From Solanum dulcamara (taxonomy: Eukaryota; Streptophyta; Magnoliopsida; Solanales; Solanaceae): a stretch of DNA of 64,000 nt. Positions 50,267-62,399 of this stretch are shown one piece after another. The stretch covers positions 45,967,286-46,031,285 of the forward strand of contig NC_077245.1 in NCBI RefSeq assembly GCF_947179165.1, written 5' to 3'. Numbering within the stretch: position 1 is the first letter of the stretch; the number at the start of each line of letters is the position of its first letter. The notes under the pieces were generated by a model that saw only the letters and a program-made list of their open reading frames with translations, was not told where the DNA came from and made no database searches. A program made the translations under genes and the position numbers.

Positions 50267-53200
50267 TGTCATGACCCAACCCCGTAGGTCATGACGAGTG
50301 CCCAAACTGAATACTCACGTGTTCCCGTGCTAACTGTAAGTAACCCTATCTCCTATTTGCATTATAAGGAATCAACAGGCACGATAACATATAAGCCGAT
50401 GAGGCTACCATGGAAAAGGGAATGTCCCAAAATATAAGTCTTATAGGCTCCACTGTCCACACACATATATACAACCCACATACATGTCCACAGACCTCTA
50501 AGAGTAAGAACAGTAACATAAGGTGGAACAGGGCCCCCGCCGTACTCGTGAATAAATAAATATATACATTGAGGGTTAGTACCAAAACTAGGCTCCGACA
50601 AAATAGAGCGCTTTTGAAATGCTGAGTGGAACTCCTACGCTGGCGGATTCCCAAAGTGTGTATCTATACCTGCGGGCATGAACGCAGCCCCCTAAGAAAG
50701 GGGGTCAGTACGACATATGTACTGAGTATATAAGCATAGACATCATAAGGAAATTACAGTTGGCATAGGGATGCAGGGGCAAGTATGACATCAATCATTT
50801 ACTGTACCTGTAGTTTATAACATAAAGTCGTACATACTATCATCACGTACTGTACCCAGCCCATTCGGGGATCCGGTGTAACAACTACATCACTCTGTTA
50901 TCATAAACATCTATGTGCTATTAGTGCTATCTCATATAATAATGCTGAAGAACGTACAACCCGATCCATTTATCATATAGTAATGCCGAGGAACATTTTG
51001 CCCGATCTATTTATCGTATAATAATGTCGAGGAACATTCGGCCCGATCTATTTATCATATAGTAATACCGAGGAACGTTCGGCCGGATCCATTTATCATA
51101 TAATAATACCAAGGAATATTCGGCCCAATCCATATATCATATAATTATATTATAGCCAGCCTGGAACTCGGTGAAAGATGTATTACAGTATACATGAGTG
51201 GAGTAGTGAGTAACCCTATGTAATTTAAATCATTATCAGAGACTCGACAATATATGAAGATTAAGTTATCATCTGAGGACCAGAGTAGTGTGTAGTCATC
51301 TCGAGTGTCCTCTAAATGCCATTAGGGCCTATATCACCTAGAATCTCGGGGACCCTAGATAGGCACCAAAGTAATACTGACAGTTCATAGAACCAGGGAT
51401 ACCTGTCGTCATATAGTCCTTAGGACTAGGAGCTTATGCATCCAATACTTCTTAGCATATAGAGTTCAAGGAAAGTAGTCCAATTTACTATAAGAGCTTG
51501 ACATTCAGAAGTGAATAAGAGATACGAATTACACTTAGGACTTAAGAGTGGAGTTACCCCAGAGCTCGTATCACATTTTACTTACATTTAGGACATGTCA
51601 AAGGAAGAGAAAGAATAAGGTTTACATACTCTCTACTTTACCTCATGGAGTCATCATATGCATATATCGTACCCAGACCATCATGGATCAGTGAATAATT
51701 ATAGCATAATAGCATCATACTTCATCAAAATCATACCAAGAGGAAAGAAGGATAGCTCTATTTACTCATGCCAAAGACATGCCAAGAGAAAGGAGATAGC
51801 TTCACATACCTCTTATGGATTACTCTTAACCACGTTCGCCCCGTCGTCTCTTGTACTTATTTGACATGAAAGTAATACTAAGGCTAATAACCTTTCGCTT
51901 TCCATTTTCCAACTCAACAACTAAGTATCCATAGAAATCATTTCCTTATCCACTTCCCTAGACTAGTTTATTACTAGTTCTGAGGTTGCCGGAAATCGGG
52001 CAGCATCTCCCCTATAAATTACCCTATCCAACTGCTAATCTTAGAATCCCTATTACCAAAAACAACCAGCAGCTATATATACAATCAAATCTCTTCAACA
52101 TTTCTCAATACAACCCCAACAACTAGCTGAAAACTACGATACCAAAATAGAGTTTTTAACCTTTATTTTGTAAAACCTTTAACAATATGAAATGGAGGGT
52201 CGTGTGGCTTCAACCAGAAGTAAACACACCCCTTTTAGAATACTTTCCAGTCCTGCAACACACAATCAACCCAGATACAGCCACATCACCACAATCACAA
52301 CACACTACTCGACTCCGATTTAACTATAACGACTTCAATTTAGTTTATTTCTAACGTCAAGCATCCTTATGTAATTTTTCCACTTCAAAACTTATTTAAG
52401 ATATGTAATATACCTCATAACTATATCATAAACTCTAGTTTGAAAGGGAAAACCTTACCTTGCCTGAAACTCGCCAAGACTCGCCAAAACTCACCTCGGA
52501 AGTTCTTTTAGCGCGGCTAAAACTTCGTGGCTGTTTGTTAGCCTTTTGGTGCTGCTAAAAACCATGAATTTACATTACTAACAACTTCATACCATCATGG
52601 TATAACCTAGATAATTAATTCACGGAATGAAATCAGAAAACTTACCTTTTTCTCCCCTTGGCCGCCACTATTTTCTCTCTAGCTGTAGGGTTTCTTCTCT
52701 TATTTTTTTCTCTTGAATTTTCTAGAGAAGTATGGAACTAATGAGTCATAAGACACATATATATAGAGTCTACTTTAGGGGGTGACACGTGTCAACCCCT
52801 AACTGGTGACATATGTAAATTCCTCTCTGGGCTAACACACCACCTCCTCCAACCATGAGCTGCCACGTGGCATATGGGGGCCCACCCCTTGCTCCAGCTT
52901 CTTCCACATGGAACCTCCAGCTGCTTCCACATGGAATTCTCCCATGCTACCACGTGTCACCTTCTTTTCCCCCTAGTGGGTTCGTATTCTCATCTTACTT
53001 TATGAACCTATGTAATCCTTGCTACGTAATCTTGGTATGTACTCAAGTAGCTTAAGTATGTAAGATTTCCAAGTTGGTAGCTTAAGTAAGTAAGTCGAGT
53101 CCTACGATTCATTATTTGGTCTCCAACTTCTTCTGAATTCTTATGACCCTATTTCCAATCTTCTCTATTATAGGGTATCTCATTCTTCCTTCCTTAGAGT

Positions 53201-53327
53201 TATTTGATGACGTCATGGATTATCTGGCTCACATGGTGACTTCTAAGAAGCTTAAGAGCCTTTCAAGAAACTTAAGAGCTTACGTAAGTTAGGAACCTTC
53301 CAAGGTACAAAAGTATGAGGTATAACA
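50267..53327 (-). repeat. Solo gypsy LTR (3.06 kb) inserted in the gypsy element
   Basis: On the minus strand it starts TGTTATACCTCATAC (53327) and ends ..GGGTCATGACA (50267). Flanks TAACA (50262-50266) and CAATA (53328-53332) differ by two transitions, consistent with an original CAACA. It is the same family as 8314-11264, and full length where that copy is truncated. No internal region is present. Confidence 0.82.
50930..51150 (-). repeat. 41-bp tandem array in the solo LTR
   Basis: About five units of 41 bp ('catatagtaatgccgaggaa' followed by 'catt..cccgatc') recur. This is the inverted counterpart of the array at 10740-11070, with fewer copies. Confidence 0.88.
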
Positions 53328-53399
53328 CAATAATATAAAAACCAAATAAGTATATTACCTTACTATATTAATATAAACTGTTATGCCATCACCCTGGGG

Positions 53400-56300
53400 T
53401 GTATGAAACAAATGAGGATATTTTGACCTCATGCCATCCTCAGCTTCCCAGGTGGTCTTTTAACAAGTGAGGATATTTTGACCTCATGCCATCCTTATCT
53501 TCCAAGGTGGTCTTTTCTCTATTCTTGTTTATCCATAATACTTTATCGAAGTCATATATTTGGTCCTCAATTTTCATACTTTTTGATCTAATATGGAAAT
53601 TAGAATTTCCTCATAGGACAACTTTTCTATGATCTGAACATCCTCAACTGGGACAACCCGAGAAGGGTCTCATATGCACTTTTGTGGCATCGATACATGG
53701 AAAAGTAGATGAACAGATTTTAACACCGAAGGAGCACTAACTCATAAGTCACTCGTTCCACCCTTCGTAGGATCCGGTATGACCCAATGAATCTTGGACT
53801 AAGCTTTCCCATCTTGCCAAATCTCATAACACCCTTTATAGGTGAGCCTTTCAAGAATACCAGTCATCAATACAAAACTCTAAATCCCTTCTCTGCACAT
53901 CTGAGTGTGACTTCTGTAGGCTTTGAGCTATCAAAAACTGCTCCCAAATAAGCTTAACCTAATCTACTATCAATCTGTAACCTTTATTAGCAGATTCATT
54001 TTTTGTGGTTTCCCTGATCAAACTAGAAGTTACCAAGGAACCATGCCTAGAACTATTACACTAAGTCTGGTCCAATCAACCCTGACTCACCTACCTCGAA
54101 CCATCCAATAAGGGATTTATATTTCACCCATACAAAGTTTCATAAGGTGCCATCCTGATACAGGAATGATAACTATTATTGTATGCAAACTCAATAAGTG
54201 ATAAGTGGTCATCCCAACTTTCCTTGAAGTCTAGGACACATGATCATATCATATCCTCAAGCATCAGAATTGTGCGCTCAGCCTGCCCATCTGTTTGAGG
54301 GTGAAAGGCTCTACTAAGATTAATTTATGTCCACAGTCCTTTCTGTAAAGACTTCTAGAAGTTTGAGGTAAATGTTGGTCCTTTATCAAAGATAATAGAT
54401 ATTGGATACCGTGCAGCCTAACAATCTCTCTAATATAAAGCCCTGCATAGCCTTTGGCTGTAAAAGTAGTTTTGACTAGTAAAAAGTAACCCAATTTTGT
54501 TAGCCTATCAATAATTACCCAAATAGAATAAAACTTATGACATGACCGGGGTAACCCTGTAATAAAACCCATATTAATTGCTTCCCACTTCTACAAAGGA
54601 ATGACTATCTCCTGGACTAGCCCAACAGGCTTTTAATGCTCCACTTTTACCTATTGGCAGTTAGGACACTATGCCATAAACTCAGCATTGTCCTTCTTCA
54701 TCTCATACCACCAATAGATCTCCTTAATATCATGGTGCATCTTCATTAAACTTGAGTGAATGGAATAATGGGAATGATATTTATAAACCACAATCTGATA
54801 TCGAAGCCCTGCAATATTTGGAACACACAATTGATCTCTATATTTGAGAATTCTATCTTCTTCTACTTAAAAGTCTAAAGACTTCTTGTCCCGAGTGTAT
54901 GCTCTGAGCTATTCCAAGGTAGGATCCTCATGTTGTCGTGCCTTTATCTCCACAACTAGAGATGATATGGCTGTGTCCTGAATTGTGAACTTACTATCAT
55001 CTACCTCTAATAATCTGACTCCCAAGCTAGCTAGCTGATGAATCTCTCAAGCTAACTCGTGCCTCTTAACACCTAAATAGGATAAACTACCCATAGATTT
55101 GCGACTAAGGGCATCGGCTATAACATTCGCCTTCCCTGGATGATATAAAATATCTACATCATAGTCTTTTCATAACTCAAGTGATCAAAGATGTCGCGGA
55201 TTTAACTACTTCTGTCTAAAGATATACTGAAATTCTTACGATATGTAAAGATATCAACATAAATGCTATATAGATAGTGTCTCCAAATCTTTAATGCATG
55301 TGCAGTGTTCGCCAACTCTAAATCATGGGTCGGATAGTTCTTTTCATGGTTCCTTAATTGCCTTGAAGCGTATGCGATCACCTTACCATATTGCATTAGA
55401 AAATATCCCAACCCAATACCAGAAGCATCACAAGACACTACATAGACCTTTGAACCCTCGGGCAAGCCTAGAATTGGTGCTGATGTCAACTTGTCCTTTA
55501 GCTCTTGGAACCTATGCTTGCAAGCCTCCATCCACTGAAACTTCACTTATTTCTGAGTCAGCTTTATCACTGGTCCCAATAGTGAAGAAAGTCCCTCCAC
55601 AAACCTTCTGTAGTACCCAGCTAACCCTAGGAAACTATGAATTTCTGTTGGAGTCATGGGCCTGGACTGAGTTTACACTACCTTAATATTTTGTGTATCC
55701 ACCATAATGCCTTCATCTGATACAATATGGCCTAAGAAAGTGATGGATTTCAACAAAAACTCACACTTAGATAGCTTTGCGTAAAGTTCCCGATCTCGAA
55801 GAACCTGAAGGACTGCTCACAAATGATCTGCATGATCATCTTTTGAACATGAATATACCAAAATTTCATCAATTAATACAATCATGTACATGTCTAGATA
55901 TGGTCTAAATGTTCTATTCATCAGGTCCATGAACACTTCTAGGGCATTAGTTAATCCAAAAGATCTAACCAAGAACTCAAAATATCCATATCTGGTCCTA
56001 AAAGCTATCTTTGGATTGTCTTTCTCCTGAACTCGTACCTGATGGTACCCTGATCTCAAATCAATCTTTGAGAAGCACTTAGTACATTATAACTAATCAA
56101 ACAAGTCATAGATCCTTGAAAGGGGATACTTATTCTTTATACTGCCTTATTTAACTATCGGTAATTGATAAGCATTCTTAGTGAGCCTCTTTGTTTCTCA
56201 AAAATAACACTGGAACACCCCACGATGAAGCACTAGGCCTGATAAAACCTTTATACAGCAAGTCTTTCGGTTGATCCTTCAACTCTTTTAGCTCAACATG

Positions 56301-56900
56301 AGCCATTCTATAAGGAGGGATAGATATGGATTGTGTATCTGCTAGCATATCGATAGCAAAATCAATTTCCCATTCTGGAGGAATACTAGGAAGTTCATTT
56401 AGAAATACATTTGGAAATATATTAACCACCAGAATAGACTGAAGAGTTGGTGGTTCTGCATCTATATCCTGAACACGCATAAGATAAAAAATACAACCCT
56501 TTATAATCATCCTCCTTGCCTTAAGATAGGAAATAAACCTATCTTTTGGTGTTGCTGTACTACCTTTCCATTCTTGAACTACCTCTCCTGGAAAGTGGAA
56601 TCTAACAATCTTTTTCCTATACTCAACATTAGCATACCAAGATGCTAACCAGTCCATACCCATGATGACATAGAAATTGACCATCTTTAACTCTACCAGG
56701 TCTACATAGGTCTGACAATTGATAATTTCTATCATGCAACCTCAATAGACTCTTTTAGCAATGATAGACTCACCAACTAGTGTAGATACAATAAATGGTT
56801 AATTTAATAACTTTAATACTATACCCAACTTCTCTGTGATAAATGGAGTAACGTAGGATAGAGTAGATCTAGGATTTATTAAAGCATAAACAAAATGGGA
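53400..56900 (-). pseudogene. Gypsy pol: protease tail, RT, RNase H, integrase
   Basis: Minus strand, high to low coordinate. Protease end and RT linker (MGMDWLASWYANVEY, IPPEWEIDFAIDML, ISIPPYRMAHVELKEL, 56178-56735). RT ([40 protein letters not shown], 55817-56059), whose catalytic box reads LIDE instead of the usual IDD. RNase H ([40 protein letters not shown], 55202-55546). Integrase zinc part (CPNCQ, near 54650) and core (MGFITGLPRS, VIIDRLTKLGYFL, 54264-54572). Near 53430 a chromodomain-like end runs out. Stops separate all parts. Confidence 0.88.
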
Positions 56901-56999
56901 ACAGACAATCAATGTACCTGTCAAAACATCTGGTGATGAATCTGAGTCCTCTTGGTCAGCAAGTGCATATATACGGTTCTGGACACTACCATAACTCCC

Positions 57000-58310
57000 T
57001 CTTTTCCTCTGCCTCTTCCTCTACCTACTAAAGTTTGGGGTAAGACGTATAGACTATATCGATGAAGATGAACCTACTGCTGACCCTATTGACTGACTCA
57101 TACCACTCTGACCTATGGTCAGGTAGTTCCTACACCCATTCCCCTCCTATCCATAAGAGGAACATCCTGTGAAACACTGCCTGCACATCCCGAAATGCAT
57201 CCTACTACAAGTAGCACAGCTCGATGGAGATGGCCTAGCCTGGCTTGAACTCTTCTACTTTTGAGAGCCTGATGCTTGTGAACCATCACTTGGGCTTAAC
57301 TGTCCCTGACGATCAAGTTTACTACCCTTGAACTACTATGGTGGAGCTCTAGGTTGCCTTCTAGAATATCAGGGTTTGGGACCACCCTGAAACTCTCTTT
57401 CTAAACTAGTGGTCCTAGCCCTCTTATTTTGCTCTGTCTCAACCTGCTCACTCATTACTTCTGATGTCAGTGGTTCTCTATGACTCATCCAAAGGCCTTC
57501 ATTCATGATATATCCATACAATCATTTTGTACGGCGATAGAGGAAGCATTGATATAGTCTGAATCAAGCCATCCAATAAATTTACATACCTTGTCATGCA
57601 TCGTATCAACAAATGGTGGTGCATATCTATCCAATAAATCAAATCACAGCCCGTACTCTCGAACAATCATGCTTCCCTATTAAAAATTCAGAAACTGATC
57701 TACCCAGGCATCTCTAATCTCTCGAGGGAAATAGTGATCTATGAAAGCTTTAATAAAGATATCCTAAGTGGGTAAAGGTGTATTATTTCCCCTGGATCTC
57801 TCCCAACTCTCGTACCATAATACTATAATATCATGTAATCAAAATGCTGCTAACTCAATTAACTCAATCCTAAGGCATGCATGACCCTGAAGATCTTATG
57901 AAGCTGATCAATAAAGTGCCGAGGGCCCTCGCTACGATCTGTCCTTGTAAACTATGGAGGATTCACGGAAAGAAATTCATGAACTTTCAAACTTTTGGGC
58001 CCTTCAGAAGGTACGATAACATCTGTCGCAACTAACTGGCACTGTGCAACTACTAACTATGCTAACATACACACTGCACTCTTGAAATCCTGATCAAATA
58101 AAATAGGAGGAACTAAAAGTGGTATCACTGGTGGGGCTGGGGGTCCTATAGCCCTTGGAGGCTCCTGAGTGGTGGAGAAGATATAAGGGGCTTAGAAGAT
58201 ATCTTCTCCTGTGTCTCCAGATGGGCTACCTTTGCTTGTTTTACCTTGCTGTCACCCTCACATACAACTGTATCTAGTCCCTGCCTAGCTATGGTCTGTC
58301 TTCTTTCAGC
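57000..58310 (-). pseudogene. Gypsy gag with zinc knuckle
   Basis: On the minus strand MAERRQTIARQGLDTVVCEG begins at about 58310. It is followed by gag-type sequence (EGPKSLKVHEFLSVNPP, FTRTDRSEGPRHFIDQLHKI) and, near 57180-57230, a degenerate knuckle CSRMHFGMCRQC. There are more than ten in-frame stops. The start lies about 200 bp inside the primer-binding site. Confidence 0.7.
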
Positions 58311-58513
58311 CATCTCTCTCTATAAACAAATATCAACTATAAGCTTGAAAAACATAACCCTTAAGACACTGCTCTATAGCATAAGATGAGTAAAAGAAGG
58401 ATGACCATTCTAATATGCCTTGTAGCTTCTTACTTATCGAATATGGTGCATGACACATTTATAAAAAAAATTCTACTAGACACAGCTTGCAGACTCCATA
58501 GGATAAAATGTTT

Positions 58514-58524
58514 CTATGATACCA
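58514..58524 (-). other. Primer-binding site (initiator-Met tRNA type)
   Basis: TGGTATCATAG on the minus strand corresponds to the usual TGGTATCAGAG with one change. It lies a few bases inside the 5' LTR end at about 58531. Confidence 0.7.
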
Positions 58525-58530
58525 AGTTTT

Positions 58531-58655
58531 TCACTCCCCAAACTCAAGGGTTACAACTGGTACCTGATGCCAAAACTCAGGCTCGAGCTGACCCTACTGA
58601 AAAATTTGCTACTAGCACATAATAGCCATACGCAATCAAGAAAAAAATAAATACC
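58531..58655 (-). repeat. Truncated 5' LTR of the minus-strand gypsy element
   Basis: It matches the inner end of the 3' LTR (47817-47940) for about 125 bp: 'ccccaaactcaagg', 'ccaaaactcaggc', 'atcaagaaaa'. It then switches to an unrelated plus-oriented LTR near 58655. Confidence 0.75.
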
Positions 58656-60681
58656 AATGATCCAGGTCGTGAATTACCATAATTCGAGCTAAAACGAGCG
58701 AGTTATTAGTGTTTGAACATTGGATAAATGAGATGATTGCATTTGGTTTATATTTAAGAGACCAGACGCAATGCTTTTCGCGATTGTAGAGTTAATTAAT
58801 TACCCTTCGCAATTTCATATAGTTAATTAATTAGACCCTCGTGATCGCAAAGGGATCCTAGCGAATGTGAAGTTCTTAATAGGTCAAGTATTGCGATCAC
58901 GGCCAAGGAGCCTTGCAAATGCGATGGCCAAATATGGCCTGCACTAGTACTGCTGCAATAAGGAAAGTTTGGCATAGTCCAAGTCTCCGATGGTGTTCTT
59001 GGGATTCATTCGAAATTTTATATGCGCAGATGAGATATGCTACCCCACCCAAGTGTTATTTATGCCAAATTCCAATATGTATATTGAATTGTATGAGGTG
59101 GAAGGGGGTGTCGAGCATACTAAATTTCTACAATTCACATCATAGGCTCTATTTCAGGAAATTGTTGGACTATTTATGCATGACTCCTGTTATTGTTAAT
59201 CATCCATGTCTTGTTATATAGGTTGTGCCTGCGGTTAAATGTTTGGAAGCATGTTTGGCCTTAGTCTAAGCTTAGACTAGTGTTGCCTTAGACTTGCGCA
59301 ATTTTGGTGTAGTTTGGCCTTAAAACTTCTCTAACATCATTTTGGATGGTTAGCTCCTTGTAGGCTTATATAACTGCCTTGAGTCTGATAGTCTAAGCTT
59401 TATCTAGGGAGTAACACATCTTGTGACCTTACCTCCATAGTTTTCTATTCTCCTATCAGTCCTGTATGGCTTGGTTCTTGATTTTGGGAGTGTTCTTGAT
59501 GATTCTGATTATTTATGGTTCAGGATAGAGTGATGTACTGATGGCACTTGGTTTGGGCATACTCCCTGTGATGGTCAGTTGGCCAGTAATTCTACTTCTG
59601 CTAGATCCCTTAGCTACAGTTACTCGGCTCGACCCATTGTCTATCTTACATGTGTTTGGCTCATTAGCTATAGTTACTCGATTGAAGTCCATGGTCTAGC
59701 TTACCCATGTTTGACCCCTTGGCTAGAGTTACCCAGTTGAAGTCCGAGGTGTAGCTTACTCGTGTTGACTCATTAGCTACAATTATCTGGTTGAAGTTTG
59801 TGGTCCAGCTTACATGTTGTCCAATTCTGGATTCCCTGATGAGTCTTTGATTTATGTCTTTATCTACTCTCAGCTTTGGGTTAAATTCTCAGGATTTTGG
59901 GTTGGCTTGCTTTAAGTTCGGGTAATAGGTTGTATTACTGTAACTCTATTGGCTCTGCTCATTTTACTTTTGCTATCTTTTCTCCTATAGGGCTTATGGG
60001 GCCCATTCAAGTTGTTACCTTAGATTTGTGCACGAGCGTACCCATCGGGTTTATGGGAGCCTGACGGATTTATTTAGATTGTTTCTCTTTGTTTTTTAAG
60101 TACGCTTGTGTACTAACCTATATTTACTTCTTGCCTTATCTTTGGTTGTGAAAATTTACTCGTACTTCGGTTTACTTTTTCTTATCTTTCTCAGTTGGCC
60201 TATGATGCCTACTGGATACCTATTTTTTTGGTACTCATATTACACTCTACAACTATTTTCATTCTTCAGGTCCGAGTACTAGCTATTGGCATTGCTTCGA
60301 GCCAGCTACGGTCGTGATCGAAGGCGAGGGTAAGTATATTGCATTCTAGATTTACCTGTCTCCCTCTATATATATATTTTGCCTGTCTTTTGCTTTTTGA
60401 GAAAACTCTCTTTTTGTGGTCCACTTTTTGGACTTGTACTCTTTTTTATAGTAGCTTTGTACATGTGACTTTCAGATTCTGGGAGAGATCTTTTTATTTA
60501 TATATATTTAGTTTGCTTTTGCTCATTATTGTATGCTCCTATTATTTGATTATTATTTTCGATTGAATTGTTGGTCTTCTACCCTGACATTTAATTACTC
60601 ATAGTTCTGGGATATGAATTGGCTTGCCTATCGGTGGATCATAGTAGGCTCCATCATGACCTAAGAAATTGGGCCGTGACA
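58656..60681 (+). repeat. 5' LTR of the plus-strand gypsy element
   Basis: It ends ..GGGCCGTGACA at 60681, next to the primer-binding site. A TATATATAT run near 60366-60375 could be the promoter. A 54-bp tandem array lies at 59610-59815. The left end is estimated from where the other element's LTR homology stops. Confidence 0.65.
59610..59815 (+). repeat. 54-55-bp tandem array in the 5' LTR
   Basis: Four units begin 'ttagctacagttactc' or similar at about 59610, 59664, 59719 and 59773 and contain 'ttgaagtccatggtctagct' type sequence. Confidence 0.88.
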
Positions 60682-60683
60682 AC

Positions 60684-60696
60684 TTGCTATCAGAGC
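60684..60696 (+). other. Primer-binding site (initiator-Met tRNA type)
   Basis: TTGCTATCAGAGC differs by one base from the usual TTGGTATCAGAGC and lies 2 bp after the LTR end ..GTGACA. Confidence 0.85.
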
Positions 60697-60885
60697 CCCA
60701 AGTTCACTAGTCTCACTTATACAGAGGTAACGTCTAGTAGAGTCCTGCAGATCAATGCAAAGACGTTTGTGAATTATCTTCAGGAGACTATGGGATATCT
60801 TTAGAATGTGTCTCTTTTGTATCATGTCATACTGTGTGTGTCTTATGAGTTTCTTGAAATTTTACTTGTTCCACTCATTTATAAG

Positions 60886-62240
60886 ATGGCTCGCAGGCGC
60901 GCTGGAGGTAGAGACTAACCTCGAGGTCATGACAGGGTTGCAACATCAATGTAAGATCGAGATCAGACTTTGAAGCTAGAGGTGGAGTCACTAGTAGCTC
61001 TAATACATTAGAAGCTGGTGGGCCCGAGACCAGCCTAGCCTATGCCCGAGCCAATTGCAGCTTCGGACCTACAGGTGATGTTCTCCCATATTTTAGTTTC
61101 TATTGGGAGTATGTAGCAGGCCCCAACTCCCTTCACTCCAATGCCGCATGAACATCTTACACCAGGGATACCAGTTTTTCAGTAGCCATTGGCACCTGCT
61201 GCTTAATCGGATGATTTGCTGGGCATCTTGCCACTTCGAGAGAAGTAGATGCTCAGGGTATTCCTTATACTATCAACACCGAGGTTTTCTGGGGATATAG
61301 GTGAAAATGCCCATGAGTTTCTACTCACTTACCGAGAGTGGCTGCAGACCTTGGGTCTAGTAGAGTCAAAAGGAGCCAACTTCACTGCTTATCAGCTAGA
61401 CGGCCCTACGCAATAGTGGTGGCAGTCACACTTAGAGTCTAGGCCAGCTGGGTCTCCACCAATGATGTGGGCTAAGTTTTTAGAGGCTTTCTTGGCCTAG
61501 TTTATTCCAGAAGCATCAAAGATCACCTTCGAGATCAATTTTCATGATTGGAGTTATGCTTCATGACCGTATCAGAGTACGAGGCCCAATTCTATGAGCT
61601 CTCTAGGCATGTCATCATGATCTTACCTATAGAGAAGGAGAGAGTTCGGTGCTTCGTCAGAGGATTGAGACTCTAACTATGGATCAAAACTCAATCTTCA
61701 ATCTCAGTGGGCCACTCATTTATCGAGGTGGTAGACCATGCCGCATGCTTGAGTAGTTCTATCACGAGGCCTAAGGGGGTAGCGCCAGAGAGCTAGGTAG
61801 AAGGATTGACATGATGGGCGTTGTTTTAGACCAAGGGAGTCCTACGATACATATCTTTAGAGATTTCAGCCAGGTTAGTCCATCCGCCCCTTCCAGGCCT
61901 GTCTACAGATTTCAGAGGGTGATCAGCACCGTCAAGTTGGCTCCAGTGCCAATCCAAGTTAGGGCTGAGATGGTTCACATACGGGTTCTTCTGGCCGAGG
62001 TTACTGACCTACAGTTTTTAGCCAACATTCATAGGGGTGCTATGAGTGCAGGGATCTAGATCATTGGTCCTGTGAGTTCCCTCACCATAGGCTAGCCTTA
62101 CCAGATCCATAGGAAGCTAGACCTGTGCCGGCACCATCATCTCTAGTTAGAGGCGAAGGCCAGGGCCAGGACCATAGGAGTGTTCATCAGGGTGCACTAG
62201 AGGTCCCTAAGGAAGAAGGTAAGGGCAGAGTCGACGCATA
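60886..62240 (+). pseudogene. Gypsy gag, degraded
   Basis: It starts MARRRAGGRD at 60886. The gag core is recognisable around 61270-61620: TPRFSGDIGENAHEFLLTYR, LGLVESKGANFTAYQLDGP, MMWAKFLEAFLA and FIPEA. A zinc knuckle near 62037-62075 reads CYECRDLDHWSC, two residues short of the normal CX2CX4HX4C spacing. More than six stops interrupt the frame. Confidence 0.78.
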
Positions 62241-62399
62241 GGGTAGAGGATCCCAGGACCATATCTATGCAGCTCCAGCTAGAGCTAAGGCTGAAGCCTT
62301 GGACAATATGATCACATATATGATTTTATTATGCCATCAGCCCACATCCACTTTATTTGATCCGAATCCATATATTCTTATATATCTTTATATTTTTCC

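Larger units (their letters stand above)
47817..58655 (-). mobile_element. Ty3/gypsy element, minus strand, split by a solo LTR
   Basis: Order on the minus strand: truncated 5' LTR (58531-58655), primer-binding site (58514-58524), gag (about 57000-58310), protease/RT/RNase H/integrase (53.4-56.9 kb), 3' end with polypurine tract (50059-50070) and full 3' LTR (47817-50058). A 3.06-kb solo LTR of another family (50267-53327) lies between integrase and the polypurine tract. The two LTR inner ends agree ('ccccaaactcaaggg', 'actcaggc', 'tcctactga' words). Many stops show it is inactive. Confidence 0.85.
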
